Source: Bacteroidota bacterium (GTDB taxonomy: Bacteria > Bacteroidota > Ignavibacteria > Kapaibacteriales > HRBIN21). Taken from it: a stretch of DNA of 58,841 nucleotides. This document shows, one piece after another, positions 44,438 through 51,395 of this stretch. A model generated the notes under the pieces. That model was not told the origin of the DNA. It searched no databases and was given only the letters and a program-made list of their open reading frames with translations. Position numbers and translations under genes: made by a program. The stretch lies in NCBI GenBank assembly GCA_030550275.1, contig JAUQPR010000014.1, positions 1 through 58,841 on the forward strand. Reading direction: 5' to 3'. Positions within the stretch are counted from its first letter, which is position 1; every line of letters starts with the position of its first letter.

Positions 44438-45178
44438 ATGCCCGGGCAGCTCTACCTGGTCTTCGACATCGAAACCGTCCCGCTCCCCTGGGAGAGCTTC
44501 TCGCCCAGCCAGCAGGAGTTTCTGCTGCGCGGCGCACGCGACGCAAGCGAACAGGAGCGCCGCAAAGCCGAGATGGCGCTCTCCCCCTTTACTGCTCAGG
44601 TCATCTGCCTGGGGCTGCAACTCATGGAATCCCCCAGCGAGGGCGAGTGGACGCTCCGCCGCCGCGGTGCCTACCTTGTTGACCCTGCCTGCGGTGAGGG
44701 CGAGCTCCTGCCCGATGAGCTCTCCACCGGCGATCCGTTGTTCCGCTGCACGGAACGCACCCTGTTGGAGCAGTTCTGGAAGCTGCTGGAGAAGTACCCA
44801 GGAGTGCACCTGGTCAGCTTCAACGGGCGCAACTTCGATGCCCCCTTCCTCATGCTGCGCTCGGCGCTCTACCGCATCCGCCCCTCACGGAACCTGATGG
44901 AGGGAACGCGCTACCGCTACGGTGGGCACACGGACCTGCTCGACGAGCTCTGCTTCTACAATCCGCAACCCGTGGGCGCCACCAAGCGGTACAACTTCGA
45001 CTTCTACGCCCGCGCCTTCGGCATAGATTCCCCCAAAGCGCACGGCGTTGACGGCACCCAGGTTGCCGAACTCTACCACAGCGGACGCTACCACGAGATC
45101 GCCGAGTACTGCCTGCGCGACGTTGCCGCCACGTGGGAGCTCTTCACGCTGTGGTACCGCTACCTGCGCTTCGAGTAG
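44438..45178 (+). CDS. DEDDy 3'-5' exonuclease (PolB-exo-like, RNase H fold)
   Basis: The 246-residue protein carries the DEDDy exonuclease motifs: FDIETVPLP near residue 9 (Asp and Glu), HLVSFNGRNFDAPFL near 125 (Asp), and AEYCLRDVAATWELF near 227 (Tyr and Asp). The layout fits the predicted PolB-type 3'-5' exonuclease family, which acts on DNA or RNA ends and is not linked to a polymerase domain. It lies two bases after the secreted Asp-box gene, so it is probably co-transcribed, although the functions seem unrelated. It converges with gcvT. Confidence 0.87.
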   Translation: MPGQLYLVFDIETVPLPWESFSPSQQEFLLRGARDASEQERRKAEMALSPFTAQVICLGLQLMESPSEGEWTLRRRGAYLVDPACGEGELLPDELSTGDPLFRCTERTLLEQFWKLLEKYPGVHLVSFNGRNFDAPFLMLRSALYRIRPSRNLMEGTRYRYGGHTDLLDELCFYNPQPVGATKRYNFDFYARAFGIDSPKAHGVDGTQVAELYHSGRYHEIAEYCLRDVAATWELFTLWYRYLRFE

Positions 45179-45190
45179 CGGCGCTGCCTC

Positions 45191-46279
45191 CTATACAAAC
45201 GGCGGCTTGACGATCTCGGCAACGAAGCGGCGCCCTCCGTGCCCGAGAATCTCCACCTGCTGCCCCGGTTCGGCATACGGCGTGTGGACGTATCCCAGGG
45301 CAATACCCACCCGGAGCACCGGCGAGATATTCCCGCTGGTGACATGCCCGATGGCGAGCTCCCCGTTGGAGATTTGATAGTGCGGGCGTGGGATGTCGCG
45401 CTCGCTCCTGGTCCGCAATCCCACCAGCCGACGGCCCACCCCGCGCTGGCGCTGCTCCAGGAGCGCTTCGCGCCCGCAGAATTCGCCCTTGTCCAGCTTG
45501 GTAATCCAGCCCAATCCCGCCTCTAGCGGCGTGGTGCTCTCGTCGATGTCGTTGCCGTAGAGGCAGTAACCCTTCTCCAGGCGCAGCGTATCGCGCGCAC
45601 CCAGCCCCGCCGGCTCGATCCCAAAGGGCTCTCCGCAGCGGAAGATCTCGCGCCAGACATGCTCCGCCGTCGCTTGGTCGCCTTCGAAGTAGAGCTCGTA
45701 GCCCAGCTCGCCGGTGTAGCCCGTCCGCGAGATGAGCATCGGCACCCCCGCCAGGTTCCCCCAGCGGAAGTGGTAGTACGGGATCTCCAGCAGCGGTACC
45801 TCGGTCAAGGGCTGTAGCGTCTCCGCCGACTTAGGACCCTGCACCGCCAGAAGATGTGTGCGCTCGCTGACATTCTCCAACTGCACGCGGTAGCGCGCGG
45901 CGTTCTCCTGCAGCCAGGCGAAGTCCTTCTCGATGTTGGCGGCGTTGACCACCATCATGAAGTAGTCGCCACAGTGGTAGACCAGCAGGTCATCCACGAT
46001 GCCGCCGTGGGGATAGCACATCGCCGAATACTGTGCCCTTCCCGGCACCAAGCGGGCAACATCGTTGACCGTCACCCACTGCAGGAATGGCAGCGCATCT
46101 TCGCCCCAGATGCGGAACTCGCCCATGTGCGAGACATCGAACACCCCCACGCGCTGGCGCACCGCCAGATGCTCCTGCACAATGCCCTTGGGGTAGTGGA
46201 TGGGCATCTCAAAGCCGGCAAACGGCGCCAGCTTCGCCCCTAACTGCCGGTGGAGCTCGTAGAAGATCGTGCGCTTCAT
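45191..46279 (-). CDS. gcvT: Glycine cleavage system T protein (aminomethyltransferase)
   Basis: The 362-residue protein transfers the methylene group from aminomethyl-H protein to tetrahydrofolate. It shows YELHRQLGAKLAPFAGFEMP at the start, FDVSHMGEFRIWG, LLAVQGPKSAETLQPL, TGYTGELGYELYFE with the catalytic-site Asp/Glu region, and GEFCGREALLEQR. Length and order are normal. Its ATG lies eight bases after the stop of the PaaN-like gene, so the two form an operon. The other gcv genes are not in the window. Confidence 0.96.
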   Translation of the reverse strand: MKRTIFYELHRQLGAKLAPFAGFEMPIHYPKGIVQEHLAVRQRVGVFDVSHMGEFRIWGEDALPFLQWVTVNDVARLVPGRAQYSAMCYPHGGIVDDLLVYHCGDYFMMVVNAANIEKDFAWLQENAARYRVQLENVSERTHLLAVQGPKSAETLQPLTEVPLLEIPYYHFRWGNLAGVPMLISRTGYTGELGYELYFEGDQATAEHVWREIFRCGEPFGIEPAGLGARDTLRLEKGYCLYGNDIDESTTPLEAGLGWITKLDKGEFCGREALLEQRQRGVGRRLVGLRTRSERDIPRPHYQISNGELAIGHVTSGNISPVLRVGIALGYVHTPYAEPGQQVEILGHGGRRFVAEIVKPPFV

Positions 46280-46287
46280 CGCCGCCC

Positions 46288-47961
46288 TCAGAGGACTTCG
46301 CGGATACCTACAATGCCGAAGCGTGCGCTCACGTACGCAAGGTCGGTAAAGCTTGCCGTCCCGGCGGGCGTCAACCCCGTGCCGTGGAAATCGCTGTAGG
46401 CAGCCGACTGGTTGATCCAGACCGGACCGGTGAAGTTGAGCGCAACGGGGACTCCGCTTTCGGCAAGCTCCTGCAGTGCCCGCTGCTGCAGCGCCTCCTC
46501 GCTACAGTAGAGCGAACAGACCAGCGCTCCCGCCGTGCGCACCAGTCGGGCAATCTCGGTGATGCCGGCTTCCACGTCCGGCACGCGCACCAGGAAGCTT
46601 ATCGGACCGAACCATTCGCGTCCGTAGATGTGCGCATCGCGCGGAGCCTCTGCCCACAGTACCAAGGGCGTTGCCGTTCGGGCATTGGGGAAGCCTGGTT
46701 GTGCAATCGGTGCCGAATCCCGCACGATGGGCAACCCCAACGCCCGAGCCTGCCGCACGCGCTCCAGCGTCCGCTCATTCTGGATTGCCCCCAACGTGGG
46801 CGGACCCAGCTTCTCATTGCTCACCAGCGCATCAATGGCGGCGCGGAGCCGCTCGGCGAACTCCTCCGCACTCCAACGCCCCTGCGGTGTTTCCACGCCC
46901 GTTGCCGGCACCAGGATGTTCTGCGGTGCCGTGCACATCTGCCCAGAGTAGAGGCACAGGCTAAAGGCGAGGTTCTCCAGCATGCTCTCAGGCTGGCTCA
47001 GCGAATGCACCAGCACGCAGTTGACACCGGCTTTTTCGGTGAACACTACCTTGCCGGCAAGCCGGCGCTCCAGCTCGGTTCCGAACTCCGGGCTGCCCGT
47101 GTAGTCCACGATCCGCACCTCCGGGTGTTCGGCAAGCTCCAGCGTGAGCGGCTGCTCCGCCGTACAGGGCAGCAACGTGAGCAGATGCGGATTGAGCCCA
47201 AGGCGCTCGAACACCCGCTGCGCACGGGCAACAAAGAGCGCCAGCGGCAGAATCACCGCCGGATGCGGCTTGACAATGCACGCATTCCCCGTGATGAGAT
47301 TGGCAAAGATGCCCGGCATGCTGTTCCACAGCGGGAAGGTCGAGCATCCAATCACCGCCCCAATCCCCTTGGGCACCGGCAGGAAGCGCTTGCGGAGGCG
47401 TACCTCCCCTTTGCCGATCGGCTTGACCCAGAGCGCCTCCGGGGCGAAGCTCTCCAGCGCCAATACCCCCGTTGCCACCGCCTCCAGTGCTCGGTCGAAG
47501 GCGTGCGGTCCGGAAGCCTGGAATGCCATCACGAAGCCCTGTCCGGTCGTGTGCATCGTGGCGTAGGCGATGGAGAAGAACTCCTGGGCGGCGTCCTGGA
47601 GCACCTCCAGCAGGATAGCAGCGCGCGCCCGCACAGGAATCCGCCGCCACTGCCGCTGCGCCGCCTGCGCCTGCGCAACCGCCTGGGCAACCTCCAGCCG
47701 GGGATAGCTGATGCCCAGCTCGAAGCCATACGGGGAGAACTCCTCCCCGACCCAGCCCTCGCTGCGCTGCTGGAGTAGCTCCTCAAAGGGGCGATTGCGC
47801 AGCGATTCAAATCGGGCTTGCCCTGCCTCGTGTGCCTGCTCGCCGTAGAACTTCCCACTGGGGACCTCAACCCAGTGAGCAAAGAAGCTGCGCTGACGGA
47901 CCGACTCGAGCGCCTGCGCGAGCGTACCCTCGTGGCGCTCCTGTAGCTCCTGCCAGCTCAT
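46288..47961 (-). CDS. paaN: PaaN-like aldehyde dehydrogenase-superfamily protein
   Basis: The 557-residue protein resembles the PaaN group: an N-terminal ~110-residue extension, then an aldehyde dehydrogenase fold with RARAAILLEVLQDAAQEFF, PKGIGAVIGCSTFPLWN, VDYTGSPEFG and LYSGQMCTAPQNILVP. The Cys in GQMCTAPQ occupies the catalytic position, and the Glu in FTEKAGVN lies nearby. In phenylacetate pathways PaaN/PaaZ-type enzymes oxidise the ring-opened aldehyde; no other paa gene is here, so the substrate is uncertain. The start at 47961 (MSWQELQERH) is fixed by a TAAGTTTG element at 48004-47997, which lies inside the longer GTG-started frame. Its neighbour is gcvT. Confidence 0.85.
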   Translation of the reverse strand: MSWQELQERHEGTLAQALESVRQRSFFAHWVEVPSGKFYGEQAHEAGQARFESLRNRPFEELLQQRSEGWVGEEFSPYGFELGISYPRLEVAQAVAQAQAAQRQWRRIPVRARAAILLEVLQDAAQEFFSIAYATMHTTGQGFVMAFQASGPHAFDRALEAVATGVLALESFAPEALWVKPIGKGEVRLRKRFLPVPKGIGAVIGCSTFPLWNSMPGIFANLITGNACIVKPHPAVILPLALFVARAQRVFERLGLNPHLLTLLPCTAEQPLTLELAEHPEVRIVDYTGSPEFGTELERRLAGKVVFTEKAGVNCVLVHSLSQPESMLENLAFSLCLYSGQMCTAPQNILVPATGVETPQGRWSAEEFAERLRAAIDALVSNEKLGPPTLGAIQNERTLERVRQARALGLPIVRDSAPIAQPGFPNARTATPLVLWAEAPRDAHIYGREWFGPISFLVRVPDVEAGITEIARLVRTAGALVCSLYCSEEALQQRALQELAESGVPVALNFTGPVWINQSAAYSDFHGTGLTPAGTASFTDLAYVSARFGIVGIREVL

Positions 47962-47996
47962 AGAGGCTCTCCCCAGATGTGACACCGGACGGGGTT

Positions 47997-48004
47997 CAAA
48001 CTTA
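47997..48004 (-). promoter_or_regulatory. -7 promoter element of the paaN-gcvT operon
   Basis: TAAGTTTG on the minus strand is an exact TAnnTTTG match ending 35 nt before the ATG at 47961. Confidence 0.55.
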
Positions 48005-48045
48005 GCGCTTTCCACGCACTTCCCCTCCGGCGTTGTCCGTTGGCT

Positions 48046-49431
48046 TCAGTAGACCACCACCGGCACATGCGCTGTGTGCGCTCCCAGGCGGACCCGCACG
48101 CTGTACACCCCAGCGGGCAGGAGCCGGCGGGAGATTGGCAAGAGCGCCTCGACCACGCCCTCCCGGCACGGGACGGTCCAGCGCGCCCAGCAGCGCCCAT
48201 CGCCGGAGAAGAGCTCCACCGCTGCGCTCACACCGGCAAGCTCGGGCACCCGCCAACGCAGCAGGACCGGACCCTCGGAGACCGGCATCGGGAACAGTTG
48301 CGGCTGCTGCAGTGCCATCGCGGGCTCCTCAACGGAGACGGGCAGCGGCAAGCGGTAGACGGTCACCGTGCTCTCCGGTGCGTACGCCGGTGTGAAGGGC
48401 TGCACAACCCAGAGCTCGAGCGTATCGCGCAGGCGGCGCAGCGCCATCCCCTCCGCCAGCCCTTGGGTGGGAAGGATCTGCAGCACTTCGCCGCTGGCAA
48501 GGTCAATCCAGCGTACATCGCGGCTGTAGGTACTCACCAGCGCCGTTGCTTGCCCATTGGGCAGGTAGAGCAGCACCGCCTCGCGCGGTCCGCCAAAGCC
48601 GCTGGTACCGACCGAAATCGGCAGGCTCAGCCATTGCCCCGTGCCGGCATCGAGCAGGTAGAGCTCGTGCGAGCCGTTGGCAACCACCAGCAGCGTATCG
48701 CCCGAAAGCAGCAGAAAGTTGCCCGTGCCTCCGACCGGAACTATCCTTTCTTCCCCTGGGCGCAGAAACTGCACGACGGAGTTGTTCTGCCCGAATGTCC
48801 CCTCGCACAGCACGATGTACTGCTGCCGCGCGGCGTCATAGAGCACCTGCTGGATATTCGGGCAGCCGAAGACCACAAGCGTATCGAGCGGCTCTCCACG
48901 GAGGCTCAGCCGCACCAGATGCCCGACCGAGTCGCTGACTCGGCGCGAGAGCACAATCGTATCCCCATGCAGTGTAACTGCAGCCGCTCCGGCAGGGTAG
49001 ATGAGCCGCTCGGGCTCCCCTGGTATCGGCAGCCGGAAGAGCGCCACGCGGTCAGGGCGTGGGAGGTACGCGTAGAAATCCACCCCTTGCCCCCGCACAA
49101 TCCAGCCCACCACCGGGCGCAGCGGGAAGCTGAACGGACCCCAAGGGAGCGACACCCCCAACTGCTCGACTCCCATGCTATCAACGCGGATGAGGTCCAG
49201 CCCCGGAGGCACATCGGCGCTGTCCTGGACGCCATTGAAATTGGCGTCCACGCCGGCGCTGAGGATGTACGCGGTGCTCTGAGGGGAGGGATCGGACTCG
49301 CTCGGACCAAAGGCGATCCAGAGCGGCACTCGTCCGACAAGCGTGGAGTACGAGCCCGCCGGCTCCCAGCGAAGCTGCGCCACTGCGCTGCTGCACAGCA
49401 GGAGGAACACAAGCACCCAAGAGCGACGCAT
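48046..49431 (-). CDS. Riboswitch-controlled secreted beta-propeller-like protein with T9SS domain
   Basis: The 461-residue protein starts MRRSWVLVFLLLCSSAVAQ, a signal peptide. A calcium-type loop DANFNGVQDSADVPPG lies near residue 60. The middle has propeller-like repeats of the YVTN/YncE style, such as HELYLLDAGTGQWLSLPI and DVRWIDLASGEVLQILPT. The end, PQLFPMPVSEGPVLL and LLPAGVYSVRVRLGAH, is a T9SS sorting domain. A complete cobalamin riboswitch precedes it on the same strand, so expression should fall when B12 is plentiful. In Bacteroides the surface propeller BtuG binds B12 and hands it to BtuB; a similar job is my inference. The divergent neighbours are a lipoprotein and a TonB-dependent receptor. 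Confidence 0.85.
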   Translation of the reverse strand: MRRSWVLVFLLLCSSAVAQLRWEPAGSYSTLVGRVPLWIAFGPSESDPSPQSTAYILSAGVDANFNGVQDSADVPPGLDLIRVDSMGVEQLGVSLPWGPFSFPLRPVVGWIVRGQGVDFYAYLPRPDRVALFRLPIPGEPERLIYPAGAAAVTLHGDTIVLSRRVSDSVGHLVRLSLRGEPLDTLVVFGCPNIQQVLYDAARQQYIVLCEGTFGQNNSVVQFLRPGEERIVPVGGTGNFLLLSGDTLLVVANGSHELYLLDAGTGQWLSLPISVGTSGFGGPREAVLLYLPNGQATALVSTYSRDVRWIDLASGEVLQILPTQGLAEGMALRRLRDTLELWVVQPFTPAYAPESTVTVYRLPLPVSVEEPAMALQQPQLFPMPVSEGPVLLRWRVPELAGVSAAVELFSGDGRCWARWTVPCREGVVEALLPISRRLLPAGVYSVRVRLGAHTAHVPVVVY

Positions 49432-49559
49432 TGCAGGACCTACAGCATTGTGGAACATGCCCATCGAGCCTGCAGGGGGAAGTCCGATGCGGGAATGCAA
49501 CGGCAGCACTGCGGGGTCCCGCCAGCGCTCGTCCTGCGCGAGGCTCCGCGGGCATGCCG
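49432..49559 (-). promoter_or_regulatory. Probable expression platform of the cobalamin riboswitch
   Basis: These 128 bases join the aptamer to the ATG at 49431. On the minus strand CCTGCA directly precedes the start codon (49437-49432), and the palindrome CCTGCAGG at 49476-49469 can pair with it and mask the start. No run of T is seen after a stem, so translational control is more likely than termination. The pairing is inferred by eye. Confidence 0.4.
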
Positions 49560-49750
49560 TTGCAGGCAGGTCTTCCGACTTCGGGTTCATCCTCCCTCTC
49601 CCGCCTTCCCATCTGCACGGGGCAGACAGTGGCTGCCTTGCGGCATGGGAGAGGTCGTCCCCCGTCACGGCGGCGCGGACCGTGCAGGATTTGCACCTGC
49701 TTCCCTATTCTCCGGCTCTCCCCCAGAGGGCAGAGCGCCGGCACCTGCAA
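49560..49750 (-). ncRNA. Cobalamin (B12) riboswitch aptamer
   Basis: On the minus strand the 191 bases show the conserved B12 elements in order. TTGCAGGTGCC opens the aptamer and pairs with CCTGCAA at its end (P1). AATAGGGAAGCAGGTGCAAA comes next, then CGGTCC and GCCGCCGTGA, GCCACTGTC, ATGGGAAGGCG, and the B12 box AAGTCGGAAGACCTGCC at 49581-49565. It binds adenosylcobalamin or a relative and represses the downstream gene. An exact -7 element lies 12 bases upstream. The protein-like open frame through this region is not real. Confidence 0.93.
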
Positions 49751-49762
49751 GGGCTCTGGGTG

Positions 49763-49770
49763 CAAAAATA
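49763..49770 (-). promoter_or_regulatory. -7 promoter element of the riboswitch transcript
   Basis: TATTTTTG on the minus strand is an exact TAnnTTTG match. It ends 12 bases before the first aptamer base, so the message would start almost at the riboswitch. Confidence 0.6.
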
Positions 49771-49830
49771 CGCCACCCGGACCCTCCCAGCTCCTCCACC
49801 ACTGCACCGCAGCCGCTCCCGAAGACCGTG

Positions 49831-49838
49831 TAATTTTG
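49831..49838 (+). promoter_or_regulatory. -7 promoter element of the lipoprotein-TonB receptor operon
   Basis: TAATTTTG is an exact TAnnTTTG match ending 21 nt before the ATG at 49860. With the element at 49770-49763 it forms a divergent pair about 60 bp apart. Confidence 0.5.
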
Positions 49839-49859
49839 CAGCGCATCGGCGCAGACTCC

Positions 49860-51395
49860 ATGGGAAGCCCCGCATACATCTGCGGTTGTGAGTGCCGGCA
49901 GTGGCGCACGGGATATGCTCTTGCGATGGCATGCCTGCTGCTGGGTCTGAGCGGCTGCGCCGAGCCGATCATCGGGGAGCGCGTACCCAACCGTCCGCCA
50001 GAGACACTCCTGTGGGTGGACACCATCGCAACCCCCCAGCCCAGCCGAGCGCACCTCTTCTGGCGTGGGGATGACCCCGACGGCTTTGTCATCGGCTTCC
50101 TGCTGAGCACCGACGGTCGCCGCTGGTTCTATACCCGGCGGACCGATACCGTCGTGACGCTCTCGGTGGGTGCCCGCGATACGGCGTACGTCTTCGCCGT
50201 TGCAGCAGTGGATAACTCCGCTCCGCAGCCACCGACCCCGGGCAGCCCGGTGGAATTTCTCGACCTCAACGGCAACGGCGTCCACGACGACGGGGAACCC
50301 TTCCGCGGATTGGAGGGCGCACACGATCCAACCCCAGCACGGCTGGTCTATCCGGCGCGCAACTCCCCGCCCCGCCTCTTCTGGGGAAGCGACACCACAG
50401 AAGCCGCTGCCCGAGCCGTCTGGCTGCCGGAGACCACCTTCACGGTGGCGACCTTCCGTTTCACCGCCGACGATCCGGACGGAGCCGGCACGCTCGCCTA
50501 CATCGAGTGGGCTCTCAACGACACGACCGAGTGGCGGCGCTTGCGCGCGGGCACGGAGTTCTTCACCGTCCGCGAATCCGATGGACTTCTGCCCAACGCG
50601 GAGAACCGGCTCTTCCTGCGTGCGGTGGATATCGGAGGGCTCACCAGCCCGGTGCTGCAGTACCCTCCGCCTGGGCGGCGCTGGTATGTGCGCAAGCCGC
50701 GTGGTCCTATCCTTGTGCTCCACGACTACGCCGTTGCCGATGGCGCCGATACCTTCTACACAGCGGTGCTGGCGCGCATCGCCGGCGGGCGCTTCCGCGA
50801 CCGCTTCGATTGGCTGGATATCCGCACCGGGCGCACCGCGCAAACCCCGGCGCGCAACATCCCGCCCTTCCTGAGCCCGATGTTTGTGGAGACGCTGCTG
50901 CTCTTCGATGCCGTCCTCTGGTACGCCGACCAGCAGTTCTCCTTCGACGTTGCCCAAGCCGTGCTCCCGGAGTACCTGCGCCGTGGCGGCAAGCTGCTCT
51001 TGGTGACTACGCTGCCGGCAATTGTTCCCACCCCATCACTCTACGCCGACATTGCACCCGTTGACAGCCTCAGCCCGCAGGAGCTCTTCTCCTCGCCGGC
51101 GGCATTGCCGAACGGCAGCGCGCTACTGCCAGATAGCTCCCTGCCCGAAGGTCCCTACCCCGTACTCCGCAAGGTACGGGGCGTTGCCGTGGGCATCCAC
51201 GAGCTCTTCCCCAACGCCACGGCAGCAGTACTGTACCGGCTGCCTCCGAGCCGCTTCTACAGCGGCACTCCAGCGGTCGCCGTCCGCAGTGGGGACCGGC
51301 GCACCATCTTCCTGCACTTCCCGCTCCACCTCTTCAGCGATGGTGCTGAGCAGTTGCTCGAACGGGTGCTCCTTGAGGAGTTCCGAGTGCAATGA
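49860..51395 (+). CDS. Surface lipoprotein with FN3-like and amidotransferase-like domains
   Basis: The product is a lipoprotein of 511 residues (489 if ATG at 49926 is used) with the lipobox LLGLSGC. A fibronectin-like module (WRGDDPDGFVIGFLLSTDG) and a second beta module (TADDPDGAGTLAYIEWALND) follow, with a calcium-style loop DLNGNGVHDDGEP between them. The C-terminal half begins GPILVLHDYAV and has ...DAVLWYADQQ and LRRGGKLLLVTTLP, the look of a glutamine-amidotransferase-like Rossmann domain without a clear catalytic Cys. Such lipoproteins occur beside TonB receptors in this group. Its stop overlaps the receptor ATG by four bases. Substrate unknown; a link to B12 is possible only by position. 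Confidence 0.8.
   Translation: MGSPAYICGCECRQWRTGYALAMACLLLGLSGCAEPIIGERVPNRPPETLLWVDTIATPQPSRAHLFWRGDDPDGFVIGFLLSTDGRRWFYTRRTDTVVTLSVGARDTAYVFAVAAVDNSAPQPPTPGSPVEFLDLNGNGVHDDGEPFRGLEGAHDPTPARLVYPARNSPPRLFWGSDTTEAAARAVWLPETTFTVATFRFTADDPDGAGTLAYIEWALNDTTEWRRLRAGTEFFTVRESDGLLPNAENRLFLRAVDIGGLTSPVLQYPPPGRRWYVRKPRGPILVLHDYAVADGADTFYTAVLARIAGGRFRDRFDWLDIRTGRTAQTPARNIPPFLSPMFVETLLLFDAVLWYADQQFSFDVAQAVLPEYLRRGGKLLLVTTLPAIVPTPSLYADIAPVDSLSPQELFSSPAALPNGSALLPDSSLPEGPYPVLRKVRGVAVGIHELFPNATAAVLYRLPPSRFYSGTPAVAVRSGDRRTIFLHFPLHLFSDGAEQLLERVLLEEFRVQ

Noticed and set aside
49433-49668. Upstream extension of the propeller-gene frame
   Set aside because: It runs through the cobalamin riboswitch and its platform; the signal peptide begins at 49431.
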